NCBI GenBank assembly: GCA_021286855.1
Contig: JAJTBO010000006.1
Location: forward strand, 102,860 to 166,859
Length of the DNA: 64,000 bases
Origin: Hyphomicrobiales bacterium
GTDB taxonomy: Bacteria > Pseudomonadota > Alphaproteobacteria > Rhizobiales > Ancalomicrobiaceae
Direction of reading: 5' to 3'
This document shows, piece after piece, positions 48,187 through 58,131 of this stretch. Positions within the stretch are counted from its first letter, which is position 1; every line of letters starts with the position of its first letter. The notes beneath the pieces are model-generated. The model was not told the origin of the DNA. It was given only the letters and a program-made list of their open reading frames with translations, and ran no database searches. Both the position numbers and the translations under genes were made by a program.

Positions 48187-48917
48187 CGGCGATCGAACGG
48201 GCGACACGGCTCACCCGCGTCGACATCGTGGTCGCGCTCGAGCCGCTGCGGCTCACCGACGACGAAAGGCGAGCGGTCGAGGCCCACTGGGCGCGGGCGA
48301 CGGCGGCCAATCCGGCGCTGTGGAACGGTTCGGCCTTTCTGTTCGAGGCGATCACGATCCGGAACGGGGGGTTCTCGGCGGTGGCGCGCCCGACCGACTA
48401 CGCCACGCTGCTGCATCGGCTGCGCGTCGGCCTGCCGGGACGGGCGACGAGCCATGTCTTTCCGGTGCCGGCGGTGACCAGCCGCGACGGACGGTTGTTG
48501 GTCGGGCGGCAATCGGCGACGACGACCAACGCCGGGCTCAGTTACCCGCCGTCGGGCTCCTTCGACGCCGACGACGTGATCGACGGGCGGCTCGACCCGA
48601 TCGCCAACATGCGCCGCGAACTCGACGAGGAAGCGGGGATCGACCTCGGCGATCTGACGCCCGATCCGGAATGGTGGGCGCTGCCGTCGGGCGAGGGGCG
48701 GATCGCGCTGACGCGGCGCTTCCGCTCGGCTCTCGACGCGGCCGCGCTCGGCGCGGCGATCGCGAAACGGGTGACGGTCGGCCCGGACGGCGAACTCGAC
48801 CGGATCGACTTCCTCGACCCCGCGCGACCGCTCGCCGCCGCGACGACCGTGCCCTATGTTCCGCTGCTTCTCGAACTCCTCGCCGTCGGCGAGCCGCAGG
48901 AGGGTTCCGCGCCATGA
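48183..48917 (+). CDS. NUDIX-domain hydrolase
   Basis: 244-residue protein with a central NUDIX fold: VFPVPAVTSRDGRLLVGRQ, PSGSFDADD, and the NUDIX helix NMRRELDEEAGID (REUXEEXGU) near residue 145. It has an unusual 90-residue N-terminal domain (AFLFEAITIRNGGFSAVARPTDY) of the type found in yeast YJR142W-like NUDIX proteins. Likely pyrophosphohydrolase of a nucleoside diphosphate derivative. Coupled by ATGA overlaps to both neighbours. Confidence 0.87.
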   Translation: MTAIERATRLTRVDIVVALEPLRLTDDERRAVEAHWARATAANPALWNGSAFLFEAITIRNGGFSAVARPTDYATLLHRLRVGLPGRATSHVFPVPAVTSRDGRLLVGRQSATTTNAGLSYPPSGSFDADDVIDGRLDPIANMRRELDEEAGIDLGDLTPDPEWWALPSGEGRIALTRRFRSALDAAALGAAIAKRVTVGPDGELDRIDFLDPARPLAAATTVPYVPLLLELLAVGEPQEGSAP

Positions 48918-49837
48918 AACGTCGCCGCTACGTCGTCCTCGACGTCTTCACCGACCGCGCCTTCGCCGGCAATCCCCTCGCCGTCGTTCTCGACGCCGAG
49001 GGGCTGACGACGGCCGAGATGCAGACGATCGCCCGCGAGTTCAACCTCTCGGAGACGGTGTTCGTCTTCCCGGCGGCGCGGCCGACCCATTCGGCGGCGC
49101 TCCGCATCTTCACGCCCGGCCGCGAACTGCCCTTCGCCGGCCATCCCACGGTCGGCACGGCGGTGCTGCTCGCCGAAGAGAGGTTCGGCGAACCGGAGGA
49201 CGGCATCGACGCGATGGTGGTGATGGAGGAGACGGTCGGGGCGATCCGCGCCGCGGTGCGGCTGACGCCGGGGGCGGCGACCTACGCCGAATTCGACGCG
49301 CCGCGCCTGCCCGCGCCGATCCTCGGCGACATGCCCGGCAAGGGCGCGATCGCCGACGCGCTCGGTCTCGACGCGGCCGACATCGGTTTCGAGAACCACG
49401 TGCCCGCGCGCTTCGACGCCGGCGTTCCCTTCGCCTTCGTGCCGGTCGCCGACCTCGACGCGATCGGACGGGCGCGTCTCGATCCGCGCCTGTGGGGCGC
49501 CGCCTTCGGCGAGGAGGAGGCGTTCTCGGTCTTCGTCTACTGCCGGGAGACGGTGCGCCACGACGCCGCCTTCCACGCCCGGATGTTCGACCACGGTTTC
49601 GGCATCGGCGAAGATCCCGCGACGGGTTCGGCGGCGGCGGCCTTCGCCGGCGTGGTGACGCGGTTCGATGCGCCGACCGAAGGCCTCCATCGGCTGACGA
49701 TCGAGCAGGGTTTCGAAATGGGGCGGCCGAGCCTGATCGACCTGACCCTGGAGATCGAGAAGACGTTGCTCGTCGCTCTCAGGATCGGCGGGTCGGCGGT
49801 TCGGATCGCCGAAGGCGAACTCGCCTCGCCGGTCTGA
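48914..49837 (+). CDS. PhzF-family isomerase/epimerase-like protein
   Basis: 307-residue two-lobed protein of the PhzF/diaminopimelate-epimerase fold. It has YVVLDVFTDRAFAGNPLAVVLDA, catalytic-Glu segment EFNLSETVFVF, IFTPGRELPFAGHPTVGTA and GEDPATGSAAAAFAG. Family members isomerise small metabolites without cofactor; the E. coli homologue is of unknown function. Not a phenazine gene by context. Last gene of an EEP-NUDIX-PhzF operon with two ATGA overlaps. Confidence 0.9.
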   Translation: MKRRRYVVLDVFTDRAFAGNPLAVVLDAEGLTTAEMQTIAREFNLSETVFVFPAARPTHSAALRIFTPGRELPFAGHPTVGTAVLLAEERFGEPEDGIDAMVVMEETVGAIRAAVRLTPGAATYAEFDAPRLPAPILGDMPGKGAIADALGLDAADIGFENHVPARFDAGVPFAFVPVADLDAIGRARLDPRLWGAAFGEEEAFSVFVYCRETVRHDAAFHARMFDHGFGIGEDPATGSAAAAFAGVVTRFDAPTEGLHRLTIEQGFEMGRPSLIDLTLEIEKTLLVALRIGGSAVRIAEGELASPV

Positions 49838-49899
49838 GGCTCTCCCGAGCCGTCCGTCGACCGCCTCCCGACTGCGGAATTCGAGCGAGCTTCCAGTGA

Positions 49900-49999
49900 A
49901 TTACGCTGCGTAATCTCGCGATGAGCGTATTTTGTCATTGATCGAATTGCCGAGCATTGATTTTAATCGATTTGTAATTTCATTTATGACGCTGCGTAA
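49900..49999 (+). promoter_or_regulatory. palindromic and CtrA-like motifs upstream of the chemoreceptor
   Basis: A perfect palindrome ATTACGC-T-GCGTAAT (49900-49914) shares the 11-mer ACGCTGCGTAA with 49989-49999. Between them lies TTAA-N7-GTAA (49963-49977), and TAAA-N7-TTAA follows at 50021-50035; each differs by one base from the CtrA site TTAA-N7-TTAA. The stretch is AT-rich and ends 50-85 bases before the receptor ATG. Confidence 0.35.
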
Positions 50000-50083
50000 A
50001 GCTCGAAGGCCCCGCTTTCCTAAACCTGGAGTTAAGAAAAACCGGCGACTTTTGCGAAAGATCTATCGGGGGATCTTTCGATC

Positions 50084-52447
50084 ATGCAGTTTCTCAAGAT
50101 TTCCGAACGCCTGGTTCTCGCCGTCGTGCCGGCCCTCGCCGTGTTGGCGGCCGTGCTCGGCTATCTGGTGTGGGAACGGCGCGCCGACGTGGCGCATTCC
50201 GATCGAATCGTCGCCTTCACCGAGACCTCGCGCATGGTCGGCGCGCTCGTCCACGAATTGCAGCGCGAACGCGGCGCCTCGGTCGGCTTCGTCGCCTCGA
50301 AAGGCGAGAAGCCGGAGGCGCGCCGGCTGCTCGGCGAACAGCGCAAGGCGACCGACGCGGCGGCGGCGGCCTATCGCCGCCTGCGCGGGAGCGACGGCGT
50401 CGACGTCGAACGGGTCGAAGCGGCGCTGAAGACGGCGGACGAACGCCTCGCCGAACTGGCGAAGACGCGCGCGTCGATCGACGATTTCGGATTGCCGGTG
50501 CCGGGCGTGCTCAAGTGGTATTCGGGTCTGATCGGCGACTTCTTCCAGACCACCGCCGAGGTGTTGAAGAACAGCGACGACGCGGGCGTGACCACCCGGT
50601 TGATCGCCTTGCAGGCGCTGATGGCGGCGAAGGAATACGCCGGCCAGGAGCGCGCCACCGGCAACGCCCTGGTCTCGGCGGAACGCATCGAGACCGACCG
50701 CTGGCGCGGCTTCGTCGAGACGGTGGCGAAGGAGGACGACCGCCTCGCCGAATTCCGGTCGCTGGCGCTCGGTCAGAACGACGACCTGGCGCAGCGCCTC
50801 GCGACCTCGAAGGCCTACGGCGAGGTCAAGACGCTGCGCCGCATCCTCGCCTCCGGGCTCGAGACGCGCATGGTCGACGGCGTGACGTCGACGGAATGGT
50901 GGAAGGCGACGACCGCCTGGGTCGACGAGATGAAGACCTTCGAGGACGCCCTCAACGCGGCGATCGCGCAGAGCGCCGGCGTCGCCTCGGACAAGGCGCA
51001 CGCCCAGTTCCTGCTGTTCGCCGGCGTCGGGCTGGCGAGCCTGATCCTCGCCGGCGGCATCGGTTTCGCGGTCGCCAATTCGATCACGCGTCCGATCGGC
51101 CGGGTGACGCGGATCATCGACGCGATCTCGCGCGACGAGACCGGCGTCGCGCCCCCCGCGCCGCTGCCGGCGCGCGCCGAGATCGGCCGAGTCTCCAACG
51201 CCATGCGCGACTTTCTGGCCGCGGTCGAGGAGCGGCGGCGCTACGACGCGGAACGTCATCAGCAGGAAGCCCGGATCGACGCGGAACGGCGCGCGGTTCT
51301 GATGGCGATGGCGCAGGAGGTCGAGCGGGCGACCGAGACCGGCATGGTCGAGATCGTGCGCGGCTCAGGCGACGTGCAGACCCAGGCGCGCGACATGTTG
51401 TCGACGCTGCGCGACGTCCACACCGCCGCGGCGGAGGCGTCGGGTTCGGCGGAGACGACGCGCGCCCTCAACGCCGACGCGGCGGCCATGACGACGCAAG
51501 TGATCCAGGCGATCGGCGAGATCGCCGATCAGATCGGCCGCTCCTCGGCGCTCACCCGCGACGCAGTGGCGCGCGCCGACCAATCGCGCGAGGCGATCGA
51601 CGGTCTGTCGCGGGTCACCGCCGACATCGAGACGATCGTCTCGACGATCGCCGACATCGCCGGCCAGACCAACCTCCTGGCGCTCAACGCCACGATCGAG
51701 GCGGCGCGGGCGGGCGAAGCCGGTCGCGGCTTCGCCATCGTCGCGCAGGAGGTCAAGGGACTGGCCGGCCAGACCGCGAAGTCGACCGAGGAGATCGGCC
51801 GCAAGGTCGCCGAGATCCAGGCGGCGACGAAACGGGCGGTCGGGGCGATCGGTTCGGTCACCGACCAGATCGGCACGCTCGACGGCGTCTCCTCGGCGAT
51901 CGCGGCGGCGATGGAGGAGCAGCGCGCGGCGATGAACTCCTTCTCCGACTCGGTCGGACGGACCAACGAAGCGGTCGACGACGTGGCGCGGCGGATGATC
52001 GACATCGCCGACCGCGTCGATCGCTCGACCACCGCGGCCGAACACGTCAACGCCGTCTCCGACGCGATGCGCCACTCCTCGGAGCGCGTGCGCGCCGAGA
52101 TCCCGGCGATCGTCGAGGCGGCGACGCGCAAGGCGGAGCGGCGGGAAACCGATCGCTGGTCGAGTTCGGCCGACATCGCCGTCGTCTTCGACGGACGCGA
52201 ACGCTCGGCCCGATTGGTCGACCTTTCGCGCGAAGGCGCCCGCCTCTCGCCGACGAACGGTCTCGTGCGCGGCGCGCGGTTGACGGTGGCGCTCGCCGAT
52301 CGACGGGTCCAGGCCGAGGTCGTGTGGGCGGAGGACGACGTGCTCGGCGTCCGCTTCGAGCGGCCGATCGAGCAGCAGCTGGTCGACCGCCTCGGCGAGG
52401 CGCAGGTGTCGAGAGCGAAGGCGGGCGAACCGGCGCGGGCGGCCTGA
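50084..52447 (+). CDS. methyl-accepting chemotaxis protein with NIT sensor and C-terminal PilZ domain
   Basis: 787-residue chemoreceptor. Transmembrane helix 1 (about residues 10-28), a periplasmic NIT domain ([16 protein letters not shown]) related to nitrate/nitrite sensors, helix 2 ([18 protein letters not shown], about 312-330), HAMP, and the cytoplasmic signalling hairpin with tip [21 protein letters not shown] split here to its core. After it, residues 685-780 form a PilZ domain: R687-x3-R691 and D713-L-S-R-E-G718 are the c-di-GMP-binding motifs. No CheR pentapeptide ends the protein. No che genes are nearby. Confidence 0.92.
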   Translation: MQFLKISERLVLAVVPALAVLAAVLGYLVWERRADVAHSDRIVAFTETSRMVGALVHELQRERGASVGFVASKGEKPEARRLLGEQRKATDAAAAAYRRLRGSDGVDVERVEAALKTADERLAELAKTRASIDDFGLPVPGVLKWYSGLIGDFFQTTAEVLKNSDDAGVTTRLIALQALMAAKEYAGQERATGNALVSAERIETDRWRGFVETVAKEDDRLAEFRSLALGQNDDLAQRLATSKAYGEVKTLRRILASGLETRMVDGVTSTEWWKATTAWVDEMKTFEDALNAAIAQSAGVASDKAHAQFLLFAGVGLASLILAGGIGFAVANSITRPIGRVTRIIDAISRDETGVAPPAPLPARAEIGRVSNAMRDFLAAVEERRRYDAERHQQEARIDAERRAVLMAMAQEVERATETGMVEIVRGSGDVQTQARDMLSTLRDVHTAAAEASGSAETTRALNADAAAMTTQVIQAIGEIADQIGRSSALTRDAVARADQSREAIDGLSRVTADIETIVSTIADIAGQTNLLALNATIEAARAGEAGRGFAIVAQEVKGLAGQTAKSTEEIGRKVAEIQAATKRAVGAIGSVTDQIGTLDGVSSAIAAAMEEQRAAMNSFSDSVGRTNEAVDDVARRMIDIADRVDRSTTAAEHVNAVSDAMRHSSERVRAEIPAIVEAATRKAERRETDRWSSSADIAVVFDGRERSARLVDLSREGARLSPTNGLVRGARLTVALADRRVQAEVVWAEDDVLGVRFERPIEQQLVDRLGEAQVSRAKAGEPARAA

Positions 52448-52580
52448 AGAAGGCGCTTGCATCGCCGTCGCATCGCCGGTATCTCGGAAGAGTTCGCAGT
52501 CCTTGAGGGCTGCGGACTCTCGTCGTCGACGAATTCGATCGACGAGACCTTCGAGGAGCACGACGAGGCTCGACCCGGGA

Positions 52581-52685
52581 ATGATCGCGCGAGACGACAC
52601 GGCTGCGACGATCGATGCGCCCCACGGCGCCACGGGGACGCGCGCCCTCCTCTCGCTCTCGCTTCTTCTCCTTATCGGCCCCTGA
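52581..52685 (+). CDS. leuA leader peptide (leucine-rich), attenuator
   Basis: 34-codon frame whose end reads ALLSLSLLLLIGP, with seven Leu codons (CTC or CTT) and one Ile in the last eleven sense codons before the stop. The TGA lies inside the left arm of a strong hairpin at 52679-52727. This is the architecture of a ribosome-mediated leucine attenuator before leuA. Start at the only in-frame ATG; the ribosome site (GAGG, 12 bases upstream) is weak, so the exact start is uncertain. Confidence 0.6.
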   Translation: MIARDDTAATIDAPHGATGTRALLSLSLLLLIGP

Positions 52686-52727
52686 GCGCCGACCGCCCTC
52701 CCTGACGTGGAGGCGGGCTCTCAGGGG
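52679..52727 (+). promoter_or_regulatory. attenuator hairpin of the leuA leader
   Basis: Outer 8-bp stem CCCCTGAG (52679-52686) with CTCAGGGG (52720-52727), inner 8-bp stem CCGCC/TCC (52693-52701, one bulge) with GGAGGCGG (52709-52716), loop 52702-52708. It begins at the leader stop codon and ends 94 bases before leuA. No T run follows, so it may act by Rho, pausing or translation effects. Confidence 0.55.
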
Positions 52728-52821
52728 ATGACGCAGCGAACCGGCCACCGAAGATTTCGGCGCCGACGGCGGACCGCATCACGATCGCTCCGCTCCCGCG
52801 CCACCGACCAGGACAGAACCG

Positions 52822-54411
<1,590 letters not shown>

Positions 54412-54433
54412 TCGAAAAATACAGGAAGACATC

Positions 54434-54466
54434 GCGCCGCCGGGCCCTCTCGGCGGCGCTTTTTCT
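54434..54466 (+). terminator. intrinsic terminator of leuA
   Basis: GCGCCGCCG (54434-54442), 8-nt loop, CGGCGGCGC (54451-54459) and a T-rich tail. 22 bases past the stop. Confidence 0.9.
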
Positions 54467-54584
54467 TTTTTCCACAGCCTCTTGCCGGGCGCGCAAGAAA
54501 CTTTGCCGACCCTGTTGCATCCCGCCGCCCGCCCCGCTATATGGATCGCACTTCGCCGGGCGGCCCCGCGGTCGCCGGAAGGAA

Positions 54585-54660
<76 letters not shown>

Positions 54661-54687
54661 CTTCCTTCCACGAACGAACGATGAAAC

Positions 54688-54716
54688 GAGCCGCCTTCGG
54701 GCGGCTCTTTCGTTTT
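54688..54716 (+). terminator. terminator after tRNA-Lys
   Basis: GAGCCGCC-TTCG-GGCGGCTC (54688-54707) followed by TTTCGTTTT; a UUCG-type tetraloop stem. Confidence 0.9.
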
Positions 54717-54800
54717 CGGCGACGCGTCTCCTACTCCGACTGCGGCGCACGCCGGCCTCGCGACGCCGACGTCTCGGCGGCCCGGACGAGGCGTCGGCCA

Positions 54801-54839
54801 CCCAAACGAGCATCGCGACGTCGCGTCGCGCCGTTTGGG
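54801..54839. promoter_or_regulatory. nested dyad before the LysR gene
   Basis: CCCAAACG (54801-54808) and CGTTTGGG (54832-54839) flank the perfect palindrome CGCGACGTCGCG (54814-54825), with nearly the same centre. It ends 22 bases before the LysR start and may be its autoregulatory operator. Confidence 0.4.
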
Positions 54840-54861
54840 ATGTTTGCGCGACAGATTTGAG

Positions 54862-55932
54862 ATGTTACCAATCCTCATGCCGTCACACGATCCCACGCGC
54901 CCGAAGGCCGCCGCCCATCGCGCCGAACCCCCGGTTCGGTCCCAGTCGCGTCGCTCGGACAATCCCGGCTTCCTGAGCCGGGAGAGCCTCGACTGGGAGA
55001 GCATCCGCACCTTCGTCGCGGTCGTCGAGACGGGGAGCTTCTCCGACGCGGCGGTGGTGCTCGGGGTCAATCAGGCGACGATCAGCCGACGCATCGCGCG
55101 GCTCGAGGAGCTGGCGCGCACCGATCTCTTCGAGCGGTCGGGCAGCGGCGTGATGCTGCTGCCGGAAATGGAGCGTCTGGCGGACGCGGCGCGCTCGATC
55201 CATCGCGACGCCGACGACTTCGTCGACCTGTTGGTCGGGCTCGGGCCGATCGACGGCTTCGTTCGGATCAAGGCGACCGAACGGGTCTACAACTACATGC
55301 TGACGCCGCTGATGACCGGCGTCCACATGGGGCCGCTGCAGGGGGTGATGGCGCGCCATCCGGAACTGCTGATGCCGGGCATTCGGCTGGTCAGCGCCGA
55401 AGCCGGCGGCGAGGCCGAGATCGCGCTCCTGTGGAGCGCGCCGGGCGAGACGCCGGACGCCGAGCCCGACGACAAGGTGCGCCGGCTGGCGCGACTGAGA
55501 TACGGCATCTTCTACGCCGATCCCTATTTCGCCTCGGGACGGCCGGTGCCGCGGGTGCTCGACGATCTTGCGGAGAACCAGGCGCTGGTCAGCCTGCCGC
55601 GCATCCACGGCACCGAGAGCCCGATCGCGTGGGGGCGCTGGTACGACGTCGTCGATCGCGCCGGCGCCAACGCCTCGGTGGTCGAATGGAGCAGCGTCTC
55701 GGAACGGCTGGTGCTGTCGGGCGCGGCGTTGGCGCTGCTGCCGGTCTACACGCCCTGCCTCAATCCTTCGCTGAAGGAGCTGCCGCTCGAGGACGGGCCG
55801 ATCCACCTCGACCTGTGGAAGGTGACGAAGCGCAACGCCGCCCGTCGCCGCGACGTCCGCGAAGTGGCGGAGAAGCTGATCCGCGCCTTCGCCGAAGTCG
55901 ACTGGGAAACCACGCCCTTCGTCGGCGGTTGA
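54862..55932 (+). CDS. LysR-family regulator of unknown target
   Basis: 356-residue LysR-like protein, longer than usual because of a 40-residue polar N-terminal extension before the HTH (LDWESIRTFVAVVETGSFSDAAVVLGV, NQATISRRIARLEE). The effector domain is divergent (FVRIKATERVYNYML, EIALLWSAPGE, ALVSLPRIHGTESP). Starts at ATG 54862 or 54877 are both possible. It precedes the tusA-yeeE cluster by 438 bases on the same strand, but a regulatory link is only positional. Confidence 0.8.
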   Translation: MLPILMPSHDPTRPKAAAHRAEPPVRSQSRRSDNPGFLSRESLDWESIRTFVAVVETGSFSDAAVVLGVNQATISRRIARLEELARTDLFERSGSGVMLLPEMERLADAARSIHRDADDFVDLLVGLGPIDGFVRIKATERVYNYMLTPLMTGVHMGPLQGVMARHPELLMPGIRLVSAEAGGEAEIALLWSAPGETPDAEPDDKVRRLARLRYGIFYADPYFASGRPVPRVLDDLAENQALVSLPRIHGTESPIAWGRWYDVVDRAGANASVVEWSSVSERLVLSGAALALLPVYTPCLNPSLKELPLEDGPIHLDLWKVTKRNAARRRDVREVAEKLIRAFAEVDWETTPFVGG

Positions 55933-56370
55933 GCGACCGCGACCCGAAGCGCGGCGACGCCCTTCGTCGACCGAGACCGGCCTCATGCATCACCGCATAC
56001 CGGCATGCATCGATGGGCTGCGACTTTCGTCTGTCGCCGGAGCGAGACTTCGGGCAGGATCTCGGACAGATCAGAATATGATGAATTTCGTCTGTGACGA
56101 AGTTCCGGTCGGCGCGCCACGCCGACCTCTCTGCTCGTGCTCAGTTTTCTGCGCGCGACGCCGGCCTTCGTCAAAACATTCGCGATGAAGTCGCGAGTGT
56201 ATATTTCCATTTTGCGAATATTTTACTGTATTTGTAAGTCATTTCAGTTATAATTACTTTCACGCATTGTATAAGTTGTTTCAGTCAACAATATGGCGGC
56301 GCGACCTTTCGATGGTCGAACACCGCGATCTCGACCGGGTCGAGCGCAATTTCGAATGGGACCGACTCCG
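55933..56370. other. AT-rich intergenic region upstream of the tusA cluster
   Basis: No gene seen in these 438 bases. CATGCAT occurs twice 20 bp apart (55984, 56004) and TTTCGTCTGT twice (56025, 56086). TCGCGA-N5-TCGCGA is at 56180-56196. From about 56197 to 56300 the sequence turns sharply AT-rich and holds the dyad ATATT-N11-AATAT (56201-56221), comparable to AT-rich boxes bound by BigR-type repressors. It probably contains the promoter of the tusA operon; no -24/-12 element was found. Confidence 0.5.
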
Positions 56371-56598
56371 ATGGCTCAAATGAATCTCGATTGCCTGGGC
56401 GAAGCCTGCCCGGTGCCGCTGATCCGCACGCAGAAGGCGCTCACCGACCTCGCCGTCGGCGACGTGCTGGTGGTCGAAATCGACCATTCCTGCGCGATGA
56501 AGAACATTCCGGAATGGTGCGGCAAGGAAGGCCACAACTTCGAGATCGAGGAAGTCGAAGACGGTCAGTGGGAGATCGTCATCGAGAAGACCCACTGA
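56371..56598 (+). CDS. TusA/SirA-like sulfur-carrier protein
   Basis: 75-residue TusA-fold protein. Active C13 lies in GEACPVPLIRTQKAL (CPxP motif), and the remainder (GDVLVVEIDHSCAMKNIPEWC, HNFEIEEVEDG) is typical, with two further cysteines. It carries persulfide sulfur between proteins. The start was chosen to give the standard short N-terminus; an ATG 15 bases upstream is possible. First of four genes with a split YeeE transporter and a flavoprotein, so it likely accepts sulfur imported by that transporter. Confidence 0.92.
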   Translation: MAQMNLDCLGEACPVPLIRTQKALTDLAVGDVLVVEIDHSCAMKNIPEWCGKEGHNFEIEEVEDGQWEIVIEKTH

Positions 56599-56697
56599 CC
56601 TTCGCTCCGGAAGGGAACCGAAATCGCGCGACCGGGGTCGGATGGCCGGGAGAGGCTTCCGACCCGAGGGCGCGTTCGAACGGGGAGAGCATCCGAC

Positions 56698-57270
56698 ATG
56701 GCCGATCAGACCGTAAAACCCGGCGCAGGGCCGTTCCTCACGGCGCTCCGGTCGAGCGACACCTACAAGGCGCTGCTCGTCAATCCCTGGACCTACGTCA
56801 CCGGCGCGGTGGTGTTGGCCCTGCTCAACGCCGCCCTGCTGTCCTCGACGGGCAAGGCCTGGGGCGTCACCACTTCCTTCGCCTATTGGGGCGCCTGGGT
56901 CTGGCAGGCGGTCGGCGGCGATCCGAAGTCCTGGCTCTACTTCAATGAAATCAAGCCGGCCTTCCAGAAGCTGACCTTCTTCACCGACGCCGGCACGATC
57001 ATCGACCTCGGCGTGATCATCGGCGCCCTGCTCGCGACGCTGCTCGCCGGCCAGTTCAAGGTCAAGGCCGTGAAGTCGAACCGCCAGATCGTCGCGGCGA
57101 TCCTCGGCGGCCTGCTGATGGGCTTCGGCGCGCGTCTCGCCTTCGGCTGCAACATCGGCTCGTTGTTCTCGGCGATCCCGTCGATGTCGCTGCACGGCTG
57201 GATCTTCATGCCGTTCATGTTCGTCGGCGCCTTCGTCGGCTCGAAGATGCTCGTGAAGTATTTCATGTGA
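56698..57270 (+). CDS. YeeE/YedE-family transporter, C-terminal-half homologue
   Basis: 190-residue membrane protein with about four hydrophobic helices. The motif LLMGFGARLAFGCNIGSLFSAI with its conserved Cys corresponds to the C-terminal half of full-length YeeE (E. coli LMGFGASIAGGCSIG). Full-length proteins move thiosulfate across the membrane by relay along conserved cysteines. GGGAGAG precedes the ATG. The other half is encoded by the next gene, 13 bases on. Confidence 0.88.
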   Translation: MADQTVKPGAGPFLTALRSSDTYKALLVNPWTYVTGAVVLALLNAALLSSTGKAWGVTTSFAYWGAWVWQAVGGDPKSWLYFNEIKPAFQKLTFFTDAGTIIDLGVIIGALLATLLAGQFKVKAVKSNRQIVAAILGGLLMGFGARLAFGCNIGSLFSAIPSMSLHGWIFMPFMFVGAFVGSKMLVKYFM

Positions 57271-57283
57271 GAGGGCTGCGATC

Positions 57284-58048
57284 ATGACCATCACCACTCC
57301 CGACGCCGCCCCCGTTCCCGCTGCGACCGGCGGCATCCGCAAGATCCCCCGCGAACGCACCGCGCCGCGCGTCCAGAAGAAGGAGAACGTCCTTCAGCTT
57401 CCGCTCGGTCTGGCGTTGATCGTCGTCGTCGTCGCGATCGGCCTGTGGATCTACATGGGCCAGGGCTCGCTCGTCCTGTCGATCAACTGGTTCATCGGCG
57501 TCCTGCTCGGCCTCGCCCTGCAGCGCTCGCGCTTCTGCTTCACCGCCGCCTTCCGCGATCCGGTCCTGACCGGCGGCACCAGCCTGTCGAAGGCGGTGGT
57601 GTTCGGCCTCGCCGCCGCGACCGTCGTGTTCGCCGCGCTGCAGCTCGGCGCCTTCGCCAAGGCCCCCGACGCGGCCAAGGCGATGGCGGCGGCGATGAAG
57701 GTCGGCGGCTTCGAGCCGGTCGGCATCCATACCGCGATCGGCGCGATCATGTTCGGCATCGGCGCGGTGATCTCCGGCGGCTGCGCCTCCGGCACCTTGA
57801 TGCGGATGGGCGAAGGCTTCGTCCAGCAGTGGATCGTGATCCCGTTCTTCGTCGCCGGTTCGGCGCTCGGAGCGGCCAGCTATCCGGTGTGGAAGGAACT
57901 GCTGTTCGTCGACCATCACCGCGTCGTCTATCTGCCGGCGGCGCTCGGCGGCTTCCTGCCGGCGCTGATCGTGCAGTTCGCGGGCCTGCTCGGCGTCTAT
58001 CTCGTCGCCCACTGGTGGGCGAACCGCAAGGCCCCCGAGACCCACTGA
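57284..58048 (+). CDS. YeeE/YedE-family transporter, N-terminal-half homologue
   Basis: 254-residue membrane protein with a 35-residue cytoplasmic N-tail and about six helices. LQRSRFCFTAAFRD and ISGGCASGTLMRMGEG correspond to the N-terminal half of E. coli YeeE (QRGRFCLTGGFRD, GGCATGTWYRAGEG). Together with the preceding protein it would rebuild one YeeE unit, but the gene order is reversed relative to the fused protein. Probably thiosulfate or another sulfur (or selenium) compound importer. Confidence 0.88.
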   Translation: MTITTPDAAPVPAATGGIRKIPRERTAPRVQKKENVLQLPLGLALIVVVVAIGLWIYMGQGSLVLSINWFIGVLLGLALQRSRFCFTAAFRDPVLTGGTSLSKAVVFGLAAATVVFAALQLGAFAKAPDAAKAMAAAMKVGGFEPVGIHTAIGAIMFGIGAVISGGCASGTLMRMGEGFVQQWIVIPFFVAGSALGAASYPVWKELLFVDHHRVVYLPAALGGFLPALIVQFAGLLGVYLVAHWWANRKAPETH

Positions 58049-58131
58049 GGTCCCGCGCGGCGGCCGATTTCCGGGGTCGCGATCGCAGTCGGTCGCGATC
58101 CCTCGTTCTTCCTCATCCAGGACCTCCTCCC

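Noticed and set aside
52448..52821. A T-box or other leucine riboswitch before leuA
   Set aside because: No T-box core sequence is seen and T-boxes are not typical of this group; the Leu-codon leader explains the region better.
56101..56370. A sigma-54 promoter for the tusA cluster, given the nearby sigma-54 activator
   Set aside because: No TGGC-N8-TTGC-like element was found in this gap, whereas a good one lies downstream of the activator at 61192.
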